Assembly (NCBI GenBank): GCA_016490735.1
Contig: JAEMWC010000386.1
Coordinates: forward strand, 437,501 to 501,500
DNA: 64,000 nt
Direction of reading: 5' to 3'
Source: Pachyseris speciosa
Taxonomy: Eukaryota > Cnidaria > Anthozoa > Scleractinia > Pachyseridae
The notes under the pieces are model-generated. The model searched no databases and had not been told where the DNA came from. It saw nothing but the letters and a program-made list of their open reading frames with translations. Of this stretch, positions 14,428 through 27,251 are shown one piece after another (within the stretch, counting starts at the first letter, position 1; each line of letters begins with the position of its first letter). A program made the position numbers and the translations under genes.

Positions 14428-14685
14428 AGGGAAAAAATGCAAGCTGAAATGAACTTAACACGAACTTTGTAGGGAACTATTTTCTTTCCGAAAATGCTAA
14501 TTGACGTTTTTGACTGCCAAAAACAGCAATTACGACCTTTCCTAAAACCTCAGGGGCTATGATTTCCCAATTGCGAATCTTTTAGGCCACGTTTTAGTTA
14601 CGAAAACCCGAGAGCACTCTTGATGTAGACGAAGAAAGCACAAGGCGAACTACCCTCCACCGAACACTACTCTTGGGTACCCCTG
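14428..14685 (-). mobile_element. Remnant of the CAGGGGCACCC MITE family
   Basis: Reverse-complement relative of the intact MITE at 63121-63567: blocks such as GTTACGAAAACC, AGGCCACGTTTTAGTTACG and CTTTCCGAAAATGCTAA occur in reversed order and orientation. Only one terminal repeat remains (GGGTACCCCTG ending at 14685); the other end appears lost. Confidence 0.65.
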
Positions 14686-15250
14686 ATGAAATTGCACGAG
14701 TTATAAATCTCACCCACAACTGAAAAATGGAGAGGAAAACTCTTTCGAAGTTGGGATAATGATGCTCATTTGAGATCCTGTAACCTTGACATGAGTATAA
14801 AGGAACGAGGACTGACAAACTATGATAGACGCCAACTGGGTTTTGTAGAATTGCGATCTAAAAATCGTGATGTTTTGATGTTTGATGTGCGTGTCTCCGT
14901 TTAAAGTTGGCTTATATATATATCACTGTCACAAATAATCGGTAATCCTGAAGAGGAATAATGCAGAAGAAATTGCGCAAACTTCTTCAGTGTGATAATA
15001 ATAAAAGATTAGTCGTTATGTGTCGGAAATAGCGGAATGACGATATTCAGTTAGTAAAATCGATAACTGATGTTGAGGGATAACATAGCAATGTAATTAA
15101 GTAATAGAATATGAAATAACCATGTAATGAATTTTCATTCCCCGATAATAAACTGCAACCGCATGTAATAAAAGGAAGAACAATTTACGGGTATAGTCGC
15201 CGCGAGCAGGATATACTACCACGGAGACCTTTGGCAAAAGGCTACAGACT

Positions 15251-16237
15251 TTCTACACACTGAATTTTTAAGACATTTTCTTGCAGAGTCTGATCCATTG
15301 AACTTGTAGTTTATACGTTTCAATCTGTAGAGAATTGTTGGCGAATGACCATCAAGCATTTCTTTTCCAAATGGCAAGGATTTGATTTGCTACTTTAATT
15401 GATTTTTCTTTAATGATACCTGGCAACCATGTTTCTTAAGTTTGAACAGTATCACAAGGCAGCCATTAAAGAAATAATGAGTAGATCGATAGCAACTTGA
15501 GGCCTGGTAGAAATTCATTCAAGGTGAGTTAAATGTTATGAAATCTTAGCTGTTTTTCCGAGCAAGAGGAACCCCTAAGGGCCGTTTGTAATGATAAAAA
15601 TGCTTATTGTTGGTAAGAGTTGATGTGATCTGTGACCCGAAACTGCGATCAGCGAACATTAGAATTGAACCCGAGAACCTCTATTGAAAATGGGGCGCCT
15701 TTACTAAACCAGTAGAAGGAACTAAGGAAGAGAGCAGATTTTAAACCAAGGCACGAATACTGGCTCACACTTCCTTAAGTTAAGAAAATTGATTTCTTTA
15801 AAATTGAATTCTTTAAAACTCGATTACTTAATTATCTTTGTACATAGTTTTATCTTCTTATTTCTTACTATAATTTATTTAGATTTTACTTTTTTTGTCT
15901 ATTGTTATGTAGTTTCTCCAGTTTCTTCTTTCTTACACAACGCATAGTTATGTATTAGGTATTATATTTTTAATTGCATTATCTTTTAGTTTTGGAGAGC
16001 AGTTATATGGGAATTCAGTTTCCCCCTATTGCTCTCCTTTACCTACTGTTCTTTTATATAATAATCTAGTAATTGTTATTACGTTATTAATATCATATAT
16101 GATTTTTATTAATAGGATATCTTATTAGTAGGATATTGTACAGTGGTAAAAAGCATTATGAAACTTAAACTTAAACTTAAATGCTATTAGAACTTATAGT
16201 TCAATGATAATCTTTATTAACTGAACAGCTCCCAGTT
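15251..16237. other. AT-rich stretch with a strong hairpin, possible LINE 3' tail
   Basis: No coding region seen. 15994-16037 can form a hairpin (GGAGAGC... with ...GCTCTCC, plus a GGG/CCC inner stem), and about 16158-16186 is a short CTTAAA repeat. A structured 3' end followed by a simple repeat is common in LINE 3' UTRs, but no reverse transcriptase is attached, so this remains a guess. Confidence 0.3.
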
Positions 16238-16309
16238 GGCTTGTTAGATCAGTTGGTAGAGCACTGCACCGGTATCGCTGAGGTCGTGGGTTCTACTCCC
16301 GTGCAAGCC
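16238..16309 (+). tRNA. tRNA-like sequence, degenerate
   Basis: 72 nt with a 7-bp acceptor stem (GGCTTGT/GCAAGCC, one wobble), an A-box-like TAGATCAGTTGG and a B-box-like GGTTCTACTCC, followed by a T-run that could end Pol III transcription. The T arm pairs with two wobbles. The anticodon stem has two mismatches, and the loop reads CCGGTAT with C rather than T at position 33. The formal anticodon would be GGT (Thr), but I would not trust it. More likely a decayed tRNA or the head of a tRNA-derived SINE. Confidence 0.45.
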
Positions 16310-16546
16310 TGATTTTTTTTGACCTCATTTTCTGGCTACTGCTTAAGTATTGTTCATCCCGCGGACTGCGACGATCAATCGCATCTTAAATCTTTAAGCA
16401 TCCAGGTAATTAAGTTTGAAATGCAACTGTGCAGTAATCATAGCAACCTTAAAACAAGTACTTGCAAGAAACGTCAGAGAGATTGACTTGCATTCAGGAT
16501 TTTAAAGATGTTATTGCATTTATCTTTTAGCACTTAAAACAGGACC

Positions 16547-18518
16547 ATGGACAAGATTGTGCTTTTTTCCGTATTCCTGTTTCTAGTCGTGAAAACTACA
16601 GTTCTAGGAGCAAACGGTAAGCAATTTTTGTCAATGTTGACCACACCTACAGAGCCTAGAAAAGGTGAACCCGTTATTAAAAGTAATGATGTTGCGGGTA
16701 TCGATATTAGCTCCTGGCAGTGTTAATGCTAATCACAATCGCAAATGCCGTATTTATTTTCCCCTTAATGTAATAAATAATATCATTCGCCATATTATCT
16801 AGTTCCAGACCCGTCGCCTTTTTTCCTCTGAATGCCAAATACAGAACCAGGGAAATCAACGACCGATCACCCGAAGGAGTCCCCCATGACGTTAATCTGG
16901 CACCAGGACCTAACGGTCAAGAGGATGGATCGTACGAGTTTAATGGCACATCAAACAGCTTCATTGAGTTTCCGAACAGCGAAGGGGGAACTTTGGACGT
17001 ACGTTACTCCATTACGATGCTTTGCTGGGTGTATTATGAAGGCGTCGACGGGCCTCTTTTCTTTTACGGACCCGATGATCCAGACAAATGGGGAGTTCAC
17101 CTGGCTATAGTTTTTGGGAACCTTTATGCACGCTTTTATACTCGAACCTATTCGAGAACTGATTATATGTGGGCCCCCTCGAGCCTAGCTAGTGGATGGT
17201 CATTTGTCGGTGCATCGTATGACGGTACTACCGGGAAGGCAAAATTGTGGGTTGATGGTGAAATGGTTCAAGGAATGAATGTTGGAGCTGGATTGGAGCT
17301 GGGCACACAGGACAACGCCAGAATGGGTACTGAACTCTCTGCAAGCTTTGAATATTTTAAAGGAAAGATCGCCCAAATGCGGATTTTTGACGTGGCTTTG
17401 ACACAGGAGCAAGTACAGGAAATTAAAGGTAAGAATAGTTGGTAATTCAAAAGGGCGAATTTCTTTTACAGAGGCTCTATAGGCAAATGGGGAGTTCACT
17501 TAGTTGTATTTCAAGGGAGGCTTTATGCATGCTTTCATACTCGAAATTATGCGAGCAAAAATTATTATATGTAGGATACCCTCGCAACTAAGTTATGGAT
17601 GGAAATTTGTCGGTGCATCTTACAACGGTACTACCGGTAAGGCAAAGTTGTGGGTTGATGATGAAATAGTTGACGACAAAAATGTTGGAGCTGGATTGAA
17701 CCTGGGTACACAGGAAAACGTCAGAACGGGTTATGAAGTCTCTGATAACTTTGGACACTTTAAAGGAAAGATCACGCAAATGCAACTTTTTTTATACGGC
17801 TTTGACGTCGTACTTAATTTAACGTTCCTAATACAGTTCAAGTTCCAGGATCAGAAAAGCCCTTGGTGCCGTGGAAAGATCTGGGATGTTGGAGAGAAAA
17901 GCAGACGAACAGGGTTTTGCCGGAACTGCTCGTCAATCTTCGATCAGAAATGCACCCGTGTAACATCACTGAAACCAGTAAGTCTCTAATGACTCCACAG
18001 AATGTGGGTCCTTTTTGTTCAACCTGTGGCCGTAAAATCGTGTACATAACGCTACGCCCGTGACGTGGCAGTCGGCGGCAGACGAGAGGAAATTACGCGT
18101 GGTCACAATTGTTTTTCTATTTGATTCTCATTGGTTGAAAAAGTGGCGCGAGTTTTGCTAACCAATGAAAGAGTGAAGTAATACAAAACCAAGGCAAATG
18201 AGAATTCCTTTCGACATTCACTTGTTCGAAAACCAATTTGAGCAGCTAATTCTAAGAGTGTATCAAAAGGCGTTTACATGTTGCAGTAGGGAATCTACTT
18301 AATTTTGGAAAACTTACGAGATCTGTTATCTTGTCATTACAGTCGAGCTGTGCTATCAGGCTGCTAAGAACGCTGGGAAAAGGTACTTCACCGTGAAGCG
18401 TTCCGGCAATTGCCTGGCAGCTGACGATGGGGCGACTTACAAGAAGTACGGACCGAGTAAATATTGCTGGTTTGGTGTTGGGGGCAGAACGAATAACCAA
18501 GTGTATGAAGTACAATAG
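16547..18518 (+). pseudogene. Secreted LamG/lectin-like gene, upstream broken copy
   Basis: Exon 1 (16547-16616) encodes a signal peptide (MDKIVLFSVFLFLVV) and ends at GTAAGC. Exon 2 (about 16802-17430) encodes a LamG/concanavalin-A-like jelly-roll with WSFVGASYDGTTGKAKLWVDGE. Exon 4 (18343-18518) encodes a cysteine-containing C-terminal module. Compared with the copy at 36805 it lacks one base near 16811, which throws exon 2 out of frame right after the intron, and it has lost the acceptor of exon 3 (about 17822-17977). Between exons 2 and 3 lies a decayed second LamG half (about 17480-17790) with a stop, shared by both copies and so older than the duplication. The C-terminus FGVGGRTNNQVYEVQ is in its conserved frame here, unlike the other copy. 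Likely non-functional. Confidence 0.7.
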
Positions 18519-20880
18519 TAACTTGGTAAGTTTGACTATAACTGAAAACACTGGTAAATAAGGACATTTTAGTTTTTACACAGCTCGCTCTAAGTCATTG
18601 TCGGTGTAGGGGAGTTTCCAAAGGGTAGACCCTAGAATCGCGATGGATCGCTCAATGACGAGAACAATTGTGGGACAAGAATTGTTTCGTCCTCTTCTAA
18701 GGTACCAACGTATGTTGCAGATAACGTCTTGGATAACTAGCAGCGCGGGACTCGTTGGGAAAGGAAATTCGTCCTTCCCAAGGATTCAAACAGGCACATT
18801 TATTTCGCCATTAATTATTCCTTGTTGAAAATGTGATAAATGATGTTCGTTATTTCTTTTTATTTTATAGGTCAAGACAAACAGTTGGCAAAAGGAGCGT
18901 CAACCAGATGGCAAGATGCGTGTTTAGTGTTAGTGGATATTCACACCATCTCAAATATAACTTTCATTTGATTTTCGCACGGGGAAAAATTGTACACGAC
19001 GTAAGACAAGGGTGATGATCTGTGGGTAGAAAATAAAACTGAGAACATGCAAAGATGGCGTTCACTTTGTTTTTTGTTTGCCTTGATCACGAATTCAACT
19101 TAGTATTGTTTGGGGATTTTAGCGGAATGATTTTACCTTAAGTTTGGATTTATACCCTGATCAAGTTTATATAACCGTGTCACACCTGTCATATGACAAT
19201 TTTGGTTTTAAATAAAGAGTGAATTGAGGGAACTGACTGAAGAGGTTAATTATGAATGCGAACTGTAACGAATCATCAACCTTGTCCAGCGAAATAAACC
19301 GCAGTACTGCAGAAAGCTAGTGTTGCTCTATGAATTGAACGATCACACTTCAGTAGGATAACTCAGTTTTCGAGTGCTGTAATGCCAAAAACAAAGTAAT
19401 TACTCACAAGCCATTCACAGCAGACGCAAACAGCGCAATGGGTCAATCTGGAACAACAACCGTGTAATACAACGGTCCGGATTCTCATGGTTAACAATTT
19501 CAGATAAGTATTCCTCAACGGTAATGATATATTTATCAATATTACTACGGTGAGTGATAACAAAAGCCTGCAGACTTTCTACACTGATCGTCCTAATGAA
19601 CACTGCGTTTTCAAACCCATTCTCTTGCAGATTCTAATCCATTAAATTTGCAGTTGTAGCTTACAATCAACAACATCATCATATAGCTTGCTTGTTTAGT
19701 TACAGAAGCCCTTTGTTTGTGCAACTTCACCCCTGTCTAAAAAGTAGAACATGGAAAATGCCACTTGGTACAACAAAAGATGTACTTTAACATTCAGCAT
19801 TCACGTGAACACAACGGTCTCCGTGGCAAATTAAACGTTAACAGCGTAAACTAAATCCTATTAGAAAACATTACATTAAATTGTGAGGTCACGGCGTAGG
19901 GAAATGATGAGTTCGCTCACTTAAGGAACAAAAGAAAGATTCGCCGAGTTGTTTTTGCATTTTGAAATAGCTATCTCATGGAGTGTCCTTTGCAAGCTCT
20001 GAGATTCAATCTACTAGTGCTTACCAGGTGTACGAATGTATTCGCATGGAAGTGACTGAGCAATTAACAGATAATGCTGTCTCTTCAACTCCGTGACCTA
20101 AAATACACCTAAAGAGAAATAACTAATAAAAACCTGACAGCATTACATAAAAAAATTAATCGGTAGATAAAAAGCAACACGTTTGCTAGAAACCACAGCA
20201 ATACAATAACATTAGTGACTATATAGCTGACGGTCTCCCAACATTTTGCGGTGCATGTTTCTTGAGTATATCGAGATTACAGAAAACAATTAAAAGGTTT
20301 TTTAAACATTTTTCACTGAGGTTTCCAATCGTTTAAATGAGCCAAATGAAAATAATAAAATAAAAATTATTATCTCTCATCACTTTACTCTTCGCTTTGT
20401 CACTGCAAGACAGAAACGTGAGAAGTCCAAGTTGGTACGTTTTCTTCTATCTTTGGTCATTTATAGCAGCCTGTAAAGTACATTTACTATAAGACTGAAT
20501 CTCATGCAACTAACACCGAGGCCATGGGGACTGACATACTGAGCTGTAATTTAGAACAACCATACGTTGAATGCAAATTGTAAGAGCAAAACGCGAAACG
20601 CGAAACGTCGGAACATTATACCGTTTTTTTTTTTTTACTTGTCTGCGTAAGAGCAATTATCTTGTTTAGTTTGCGTACAAATACCCCAGCAAATAATCAG
20701 GCCCTTTGGTCACACCCACTCTGAACGGTTATAGCGCATGTTGCTCAAGAGTATCGAGATCAACTTGTGAAAAGGTTTGAAACATTTTGAACTGAGGTTT
20801 CCGTTAGTTTAAATGAAAAAAAATCCGAATAATAAAATCATTAGCATGATTTTAATAAAACCGATCATGATGATCTCTCA
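18519..20880. other. Gene-free stretch with duplicated and array-derived pieces
   Basis: About 18519-19010 matches 38930-39390 as the 3' part of the duplicated LamG locus and could be 3' UTR. 19011-20480 shows no gene I can support. About 20500-20760 is a diverged piece of the 3.3-15 kb array (AAATACCCCAGCAAATAATC, then CACACCCACT). Short open frames are not conserved. Confidence 0.5.
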
Positions 20881-20886
20881 TTGTCC

Positions 20887-21962
20887 TTTAGATTTAAGTG
20901 CTGCATTCGACAAAGTGGATCATGGAATTTTACTTAGACGCTGGAACACAAACTTCAGTATACGCGGAAAGGCTTTAGAGTGGTTTTCGTCATACTTGTT
21001 AGGACGTAGCCAACGTATTTTGTTTGATGGGGTTGAATCAGATAGCTTCGGTTTGCGCTTCGGTGTTCCCGAGGGAAGCTGTCTAGGGCCGCTTCTTTTT
21101 GTGGTTTATGCCTCAAAGCTCTTCGAGATAATACAAGCACACCTACCTGACGCTCATTGCTTCGCTGATGACACTCAACTCTACCTGTCTTTTAAGCCCA
21201 ACTGTCCGACGGATCAGGCAGAGGCGGTGTGCGCCATGGAAAGATGCATTAGTGACTTAAGAAAATAGATGTACCAGGACAAACTAAAAATTAATGATGA
21301 TAAGACTGAATTTCTTATTATCGGATCTAGACAGCAACTGTTGAAAATTAATCCTTGTACAGTCCGTGTTGGCACAACAGACATTAAGCCTGTGTCTGAA
21401 GTGTGCAATCTTGGCTCCTGGTTTGACTCTAACTTCTCCATGTCTACTCATATTTCCAAGTCTTGTAGCGCGGCATTTTTCTGGCTCCACAATATTAAGC
21501 AAATAAGTAAATTTTTGGCAAGAGATAAATTAGAGATGGTTCTGCATGCTTTCGTCACGAGCAGAATAGACTATTGTAATGGATTTCTTTATGGACTTCC
21601 AGATTGTGAGATAACAAAATTGCAGAGTACAGAACGCTGCAGCTAGGTTACTAACTTCGAGCCGCAAATATGACCACATTACGCCTGTTTTAAAAGAATT
21701 ACACTGGTTGCCAGTTAGATATAGAATACATTTTAAAAGTTTACTTTTAACTTTTAAGCACTAAATGGTATGGCACCAGCTTATATTAGCAATTTAATTA
21801 ATGTAAGAAAGCACGCACGCTATTCACTGCGCTCTAATTCAGGCACTATTTTATTACATCCTTCAGGGATTTGGCGACAGATCTCTTAGTGTAGCTGCCT
21901 GTGCAATATTGACTCTATTTTAACTTTTAAATCTTGTCTTAAAACATATCTTTCTAAGTTAG
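20887..21962 (+). mobile_element. L2/CR1-like LINE, 5'-truncated, part 1 (RT domain)
   Basis: Encodes reverse transcriptase motifs LDLSAAFDKVDHGILL, FGVPEGSCLGPLLFVVYAS and the catalytic CFADDTQLYLS, then the thumb and C-terminal region in the frame from 21269. A stop at 21266-21268 and later frameshifts make it dead. The element is cut at 21962 by the L1/Tx1-like LINE and resumes at 27501. Its true 3' end is the GCGC/ATT-repeat tail at 27653. Confidence 0.8.
21946..21962. repeat. Target-site duplication, left copy
   Basis: ATATCTTTCTAAGTTAG, exact match to 27484-27500, flanking the L1/Tx1-like LINE. Confidence 0.85.
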
Positions 21963-22171
21963 GGAGAGCATGCGCGGCCTCAGCGTGCGGTGGCACGAAT
22001 TTTGAAGGGAGCCCAAGTCCCCAAGTTTTTTTTCTTAAATTTTAGAGTTAATAACCATTAACCCTGGCGTATGTATCAGAAATGGGGCCTTACTAACGTC
22101 AAGAAAAAGAAAAAAACATAAAAGAGGAAGGAAGGTGAAACATAAAAGACGAGGAAGGTGTGTCAAAATAA

Positions 22172-22933
22172 ATGGAGATCTCAGAAGAACCGAGCAACCT
22201 TGAGCTCAGGGAGATGCTCGTGGACATTCAGATTACGGTTAACAGCATCTTGCTCCAAAACAAGAAAATCAGCAACGATGTATTGGAACTGAAGGACACG
22301 GTTCAAAAGCAGCAAGCGGAATTAGCTACCCTAAAAGAAGCGCTTGCAAAAGCTACTGAAGAACGTGCAGCTATTGAAAACGAGCTGGCCGCGGCCATAA
22401 AAAAGATAGATGAACAACAGGAGGAAATTGCAGAATTATACGGCTTGCAGGACCGCTTAGAACAGTACTCACGAAAAAACTCATTGGAAATTCACGGCAT
22501 TCCTGATAAGGCATACACCTCTACCGAAGAAGTCGTGTTGAAACTTGCTGATGTACTCGAGGTTCCAGTTGCCCCTCAAGACATCGAAATTTCCCACAAA
22601 CTTAAAACAAAGAGCGGCAAGGCAATCATCGTCAAATTTATTAGCCACAAAGTAAAAACAACCTAGTATCGCGCAAGAGCTAAATTGAAAAATGTCAAAT
22701 TATCTGATCTCTACCCTGGCTCCTCGTACGCGACAAGCGCGCGATCAGGGAAGATCTTTCTTAATGAAAACTTGACTTCGTATCGTCGCCGAATCATCAA
22801 TCGGGCAAACGAAAAACGTAAAAACGGCGAACTCCTCAGCGTTTGGTCTCTGGACGGAACAATATTTGTGAAAACTTCGCCTGAAGGTAGGCCAGTCAAA
22901 ATCTCTGAAATGGAAGACCTTGATTACCTTTGA
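22172..22933 (+). pseudogene. LINE ORF1-like protein (coiled coil, RNA-binding type)
   Basis: A 253-codon frame interrupted by one in-frame TAG at 22664-22666. The N-terminal half is a long heptad-rich coiled coil (roughly residues 10-95, e.g. KQQAELATLKEALAKATEER). The second half has the L1 ORF1-like stretch RLEQYSRKNSLEIHGIPD and a basic C-terminal region (YRRRIINRANEKRK). In L1-type elements ORF1 binds the element RNA as a trimer and acts as a chaperone. It sits about 240 bp upstream of ORF2, separated by a GT microsatellite. The TAG probably marks decay. Confidence 0.75.
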
Positions 22934-23082
22934 TTCGCCAGGATCAATTGCAACAGAAATCTGCTGCATTCCTACTTGGGGACACGGATGGCCAATACGG
23001 TTTGGAAGTACGAACTTTAATTTGCGTAGACTCTGTGTTAGTGTTAGATTATTTATCTGTTCTGTGTTGTTTATTTTGCTGT

Positions 23083-23084
<2 letters not shown>

Positions 23085-23130
<46 letters not shown>
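23085..23130. repeat. (GT)23 microsatellite
   Basis: Uninterrupted GT dinucleotide run in the spacer between ORF1 and ORF2 of the L1/Tx1-like element. Confidence 0.98.
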
Positions 23131-23134
<4 letters not shown>

Positions 23135-23173
23135 CTTCTAAATTAAGTTACTTTCTCCTTACTTTTAACTGAT

Positions 23174-26100
23174 ATGCAGGCTAATAATTCGTTCGAGCTT
23201 ATAGTCTTTTCCCTCAACGTTCGTGGAATTAGAGATCAGACCAAAAGAAGAAGTATTTTTTCGTTTCTGAAGGACCAAAATGCTAATATTTATTTCTTGC
23301 AAGAGACATTTTCCGAACCAGGTGACGAAAATATTTGGAAGAAAGAATGGGGTGGCGAGCTATTTTTCCTCACATGGCACAAAACATAGCAAAGGTGTGT
23401 GTATTCTAATTAACCCCACCATGCAATTACAGGTTGAATGTCTATATTCCAACAATTCGGGCAGGATAGTGTTAATTACAATCTCCCTGAACGGTCAAAA
23501 AGTCACACTTTGCAACATCTACGCACCTAACGATCAGGCTAATCAATTACAGTTCTTACAAGAACTTAACAACTGTATTATTGACAAAACAGAACTTACT
23601 TCACTAATTGTAGGAGGTGATTGGAACTGCACGTTAACAAAAAAAGATAAAATGGGAGGTGCGCCTTGGAAACCCACTAACTATAGTAATTTAATCTCAA
23701 CATCTATGGAAATGTTCGATTTAATAGACATCCAAAGAGTACGTCACCCAAAACTACGAAAATTCACATACGAGTCAAAATCTTTACGTTTAAAATCCAG
23801 AATAGACTTTTTCCTAATAGCTAAAGACCTCACAGTAAATATAAAAAAGTCCGAGATCTTACCAGCGATAGCACCCGATCACAACGCGATTTCCATTTTA
23901 CTAACCTTTCCAACTAAATGCCCTAGGGGCCCTGGTTTTTGGAAATTCAACAACACCCTTTTAAAAGATCCTCAATACATTGACAAAATCCGCTGTACTT
24001 ACACACTAGCGCGGACATTTGACAGATAGGAGACTCTTCTGGGAGATGATAAAGATGGAAATTAGATCGGCTACGATTACTTATTCCAAAAACAAGTACA
24101 AAAGCATGAGAAATCGGGAACAGGAACTCATACGGAAACTCGACCATCTCGATGGCACAATATGCAACAACTTCTCCTCCCCCCATATTGATGGAGTGCT
24201 TCGGGAGTATGATGAATTTAAAACCGAACTTCAATCAATTTATGAGGAAAAAGGAAAGCAAGCTATATTTCGAGCAAAATGCCGCTGGGTGGAAGATGGA
24301 GAACGCCCGACAAAATATTTCTTCAATCTAGAAAAACGTAATTATAAGAAAAAGACTATCAGTGAACTGCGACTACAAGATGACTCGACGACGAACAATG
24401 GAAATGTAATTCTAGACCAAATTGAAACTTACTTTAAAAATCTCTATACATCTGACTATACCTACTCTAACGAAGAATGGGACTCTTTTACCCTCAATCT
24501 AAAAATCCCTAAGCTTTCGGACGAAGACCGGGACAACCTAGAAGGTCCACTCACATACGACGAATGTAAAAAAGTATTAGAAACTCTCCGGGCTGATAAA
24601 GCCCCAGGGGAAAATGGATTTACAGCCCAATTCTATAAGTATTTCTTTGAACTTGTCTATTAGATAATGATTTAATAGCAAGTTTCAATGAAGCTCAAGT
24701 AAAAGGAGAACTAAGCATCTCTCAGCGAAGAGGGGTAATTACGCTAACACCAAAAGAGGATGGCTCACTATTAGATTTATCCAACTGGAGACCGATCACA
24801 TTATTAAATGTCGATTATAAGATAGCCGCTAAAGCAATAGCTAAACGACTTGAACAAGTACTCCCAGATCTCATTCATCCAGACCAGACAGGTTTTGTAA
24901 AGGGGAGATATATAGGTGAAAACATTCGACTCATAGCAGATGTAATGGAAACAACGACAACTCACAACCTCACCAGCATACTAACATCGTTAGACTTTCG
25001 GAAGGCCTTTGACTCTTTAGAGTAGCCGTTTATTATGAAGACGTTCGATTGCTTTAATTTTGGAGGCGATATTAAACGTTGGGTTAATACTTTCTACTCG
25101 AACATAGAGAGCACGGTAATCAACAATGGCTTTAGAACGAACTGGTTTAAACCGTCTAAAGGAGTCCGCCAGGGCTGCACTCTCTCTCCTTATCTGTTTA
25201 TTCTCACGTCCGAAATACTTTCAAATAAAATTCGGCAAGACCCCAACATAAAAGGTATCAAGATCTATGAAAATGAAATTAAGCTCTCGCAGTTTGCAGA
25301 TGATACCACTCTCTTTAACGCTGACTTAGCATCACTAGAAAGGGCACTAAAAATAATCGATGATTTTGGGAGAATAGCTGGCCTTTCCTTAAATGTTAAA
25401 AAAAAAGAAGGCTATTTGGCTGGGGAAATGGGCAAATAATAAAAATAAACCCCTAAACCTGAAATGGCTTCATAGCCCGGTGAAAATATTAGGGATTCAC
25501 TTCTCATACGATGAAAAAAGAAACAATGAGCTTAACTTCATGCAAAAGGTCCAAAGATTACAAACAAAGCTCGATATGTGGAGTGTAAGAGACTTGACAA
25601 TATTTGGAAGAGCTATGATATTAAAAACCCTGGGATTATCACAACTTGTCTATTCTGCTTCAAACCTAGTGGTTCCTCAGGGAATTGCGGACACAGTGAG
25701 AACTAAATAATTTAAATTTCTCTGGAGAAACAAAAGATAAAATAAAAAGATCTGGCCTTTATCAAGAACCAGATAGGGGCGGAATCCGTCTGACAGATCT
25801 CAACATAATGTTCAAGGCCCTGAAGCTAGCTTGGATCCCTAGAATGTTAGCCTCTGACAAAAAGAATTGGTGCACCATACCTAACCACGTTCTCAAGAAA
25901 ATGGGAGGACTGAACTTTCTCTTAAGATGCAACTATGATGCGACTTTTTATAACGACCTACCGACCTTTTACAAAAGGATCCTTGACAGTTTTAACGAAT
26001 TAAAAACTCTTTACAATTATTACCAAAAACAAGATATAGTTTTGTTCAACAATAAAGAAATACTTGTCGGTGACCAACCGATTTTTCGTAGTAAATGGTT

Positions 26101-26896
26101 TAAAAAGGGAATTATTTCGATTAAAGATCTACTTACTGAAAGCGGCAACTTCTTGACATTCCAGGAATTCTCTCTCAAATACTCATGCCAAACTAACTTT
26201 CTCCAATATTATCAAGTGATAAGCGCCATCCCGAAGCACCTTCTGTCCATTGCCAAACAGACCGACGGCTTCGACAAACTTTTTTTCATCAGCAATGATA
26301 ACATCTTCCCTCTGAGCGAAACTGTACAAATTAATCTAGGTAAGGCCAAGTCAAGAGATTTTTATAAACTGCTTAATGCAAAAACTCACAACGAGGACCA
26401 TACGGGCCCCCTACGTTGGAGCCAAAGTCTATTAAAAAATAGCGATACTTAAGGCAAGATTTTCAAGTCCTTAAAAAACATCTGCAAGGACACTAAGCTC
26501 AAAGAGTTTCAATTTAAACTCATCCATAGAATTATAGTAACAAACAAAGAACTGTTCAGATTTGGAATCAAGCCTGACGACAAATGTCTGTACTGTGGAG
26601 ATAAAGACTCCATCGAGCATACATTCATTGAATGCCCATTCACTAAGACCTTTGTGCATAAGGTCATTCAATGCTTCAACCAAACAAACCTATGTCAGAT
26701 CCTCCCCACCACCGAGGAAGTCTTGTTTGGCATCTTTTCTAGTACATGTGATGCACGAATAAAAAAGAAATTTAACTATACCACCTTAGCTATGTGCCAT
26801 TACATATATGCAAGCAAAACAAATAGCAAAACCATCTCCATTCACGAGTTCATTGACAAATTACTCGTTAAATATAACCTTGAAAATATTCACTAA
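23174..26896 (+). pseudogene. LINE ORF2: AP endonuclease and reverse transcriptase, decayed
   Basis: Starts with an exonuclease-endonuclease-phosphatase domain (SLNVRGIRD, FLQETF, VGGDWNC, then a DHNAIS motif near 23880). The RT follows: APGENGFTAQFYK near 24600, the first palm Asp in LDFRKAFDSLE near 24990, RQGCTLSPYLF near 25170, catalytic QFADDTTLF near 25290. A C-terminal CLYCGDKDSIEHTFIECP near 26590 is the zinc-knuckle-like motif of L1/Tx1 ORF2 proteins. Breaks: frameshifts near 23370, 24020, 24655 and 25395, stops at about 25023 and 25708, and more toward the end. It nicks target DNA and copies its RNA in active relatives; this copy cannot. Confidence 0.85.
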
Positions 26897-27251
26897 AAAG
26901 AACCACTCCAGGGAAATGACTCCCCATCTCGCGACTATAATCTTAAAAATATTCATTAAGTATCGTCTAGCGCTTCAACCTGATAATTATTCTAGCGTAA
27001 ACATGTGGTTAGTTCGTGATGCATATATATAGCTGATAACCTTAATGTACCGTCACGATAGTAGTTTGCTCTATGTCTTCCGAATAAAAAAATATAATCC
27101 CGTGACTCGCTTAACTAGTAGTTAAAAATAGGTCCTTCTCTGCTGTAACATAAGCCAATGGGTAAAAGCATGGTTGTAAATATATTGTAAGTAGAGACTG
27201 TAAGTAAGGTCTGTAACATATCCAGTAAGGAGGCAATGTAATGATCAATGA

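Larger units (their letters stand above)
3340..15250. repeat. Diverged tandem array of ~1.4-2.3-kb units
   Basis: A landmark block (GAATACCCCC, then ACACCCACGTGCAAGGCACG) recurs near 3955, 6086, 8395, 9832, 11706 and 13911, spacings of about 2.1, 2.3, 1.4, 1.9 and 2.2 kb. Other blocks recur in the same order, e.g. GGTAATAATATTG then TTTAATTC. The first two units are almost identical over about 4080-5170 and 6210-7270, and about 7300-8400 nearly equals 10600-11700, so exchange between units is recent. Further diverged units lie at 20.5-20.76, 27.7-30.1 and 63.57-64.0 kb. Short open frames in each unit shift and carry stops between copies. I see no gene or RNA I can name; what the unit is remains unknown. 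Confidence 0.8.
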
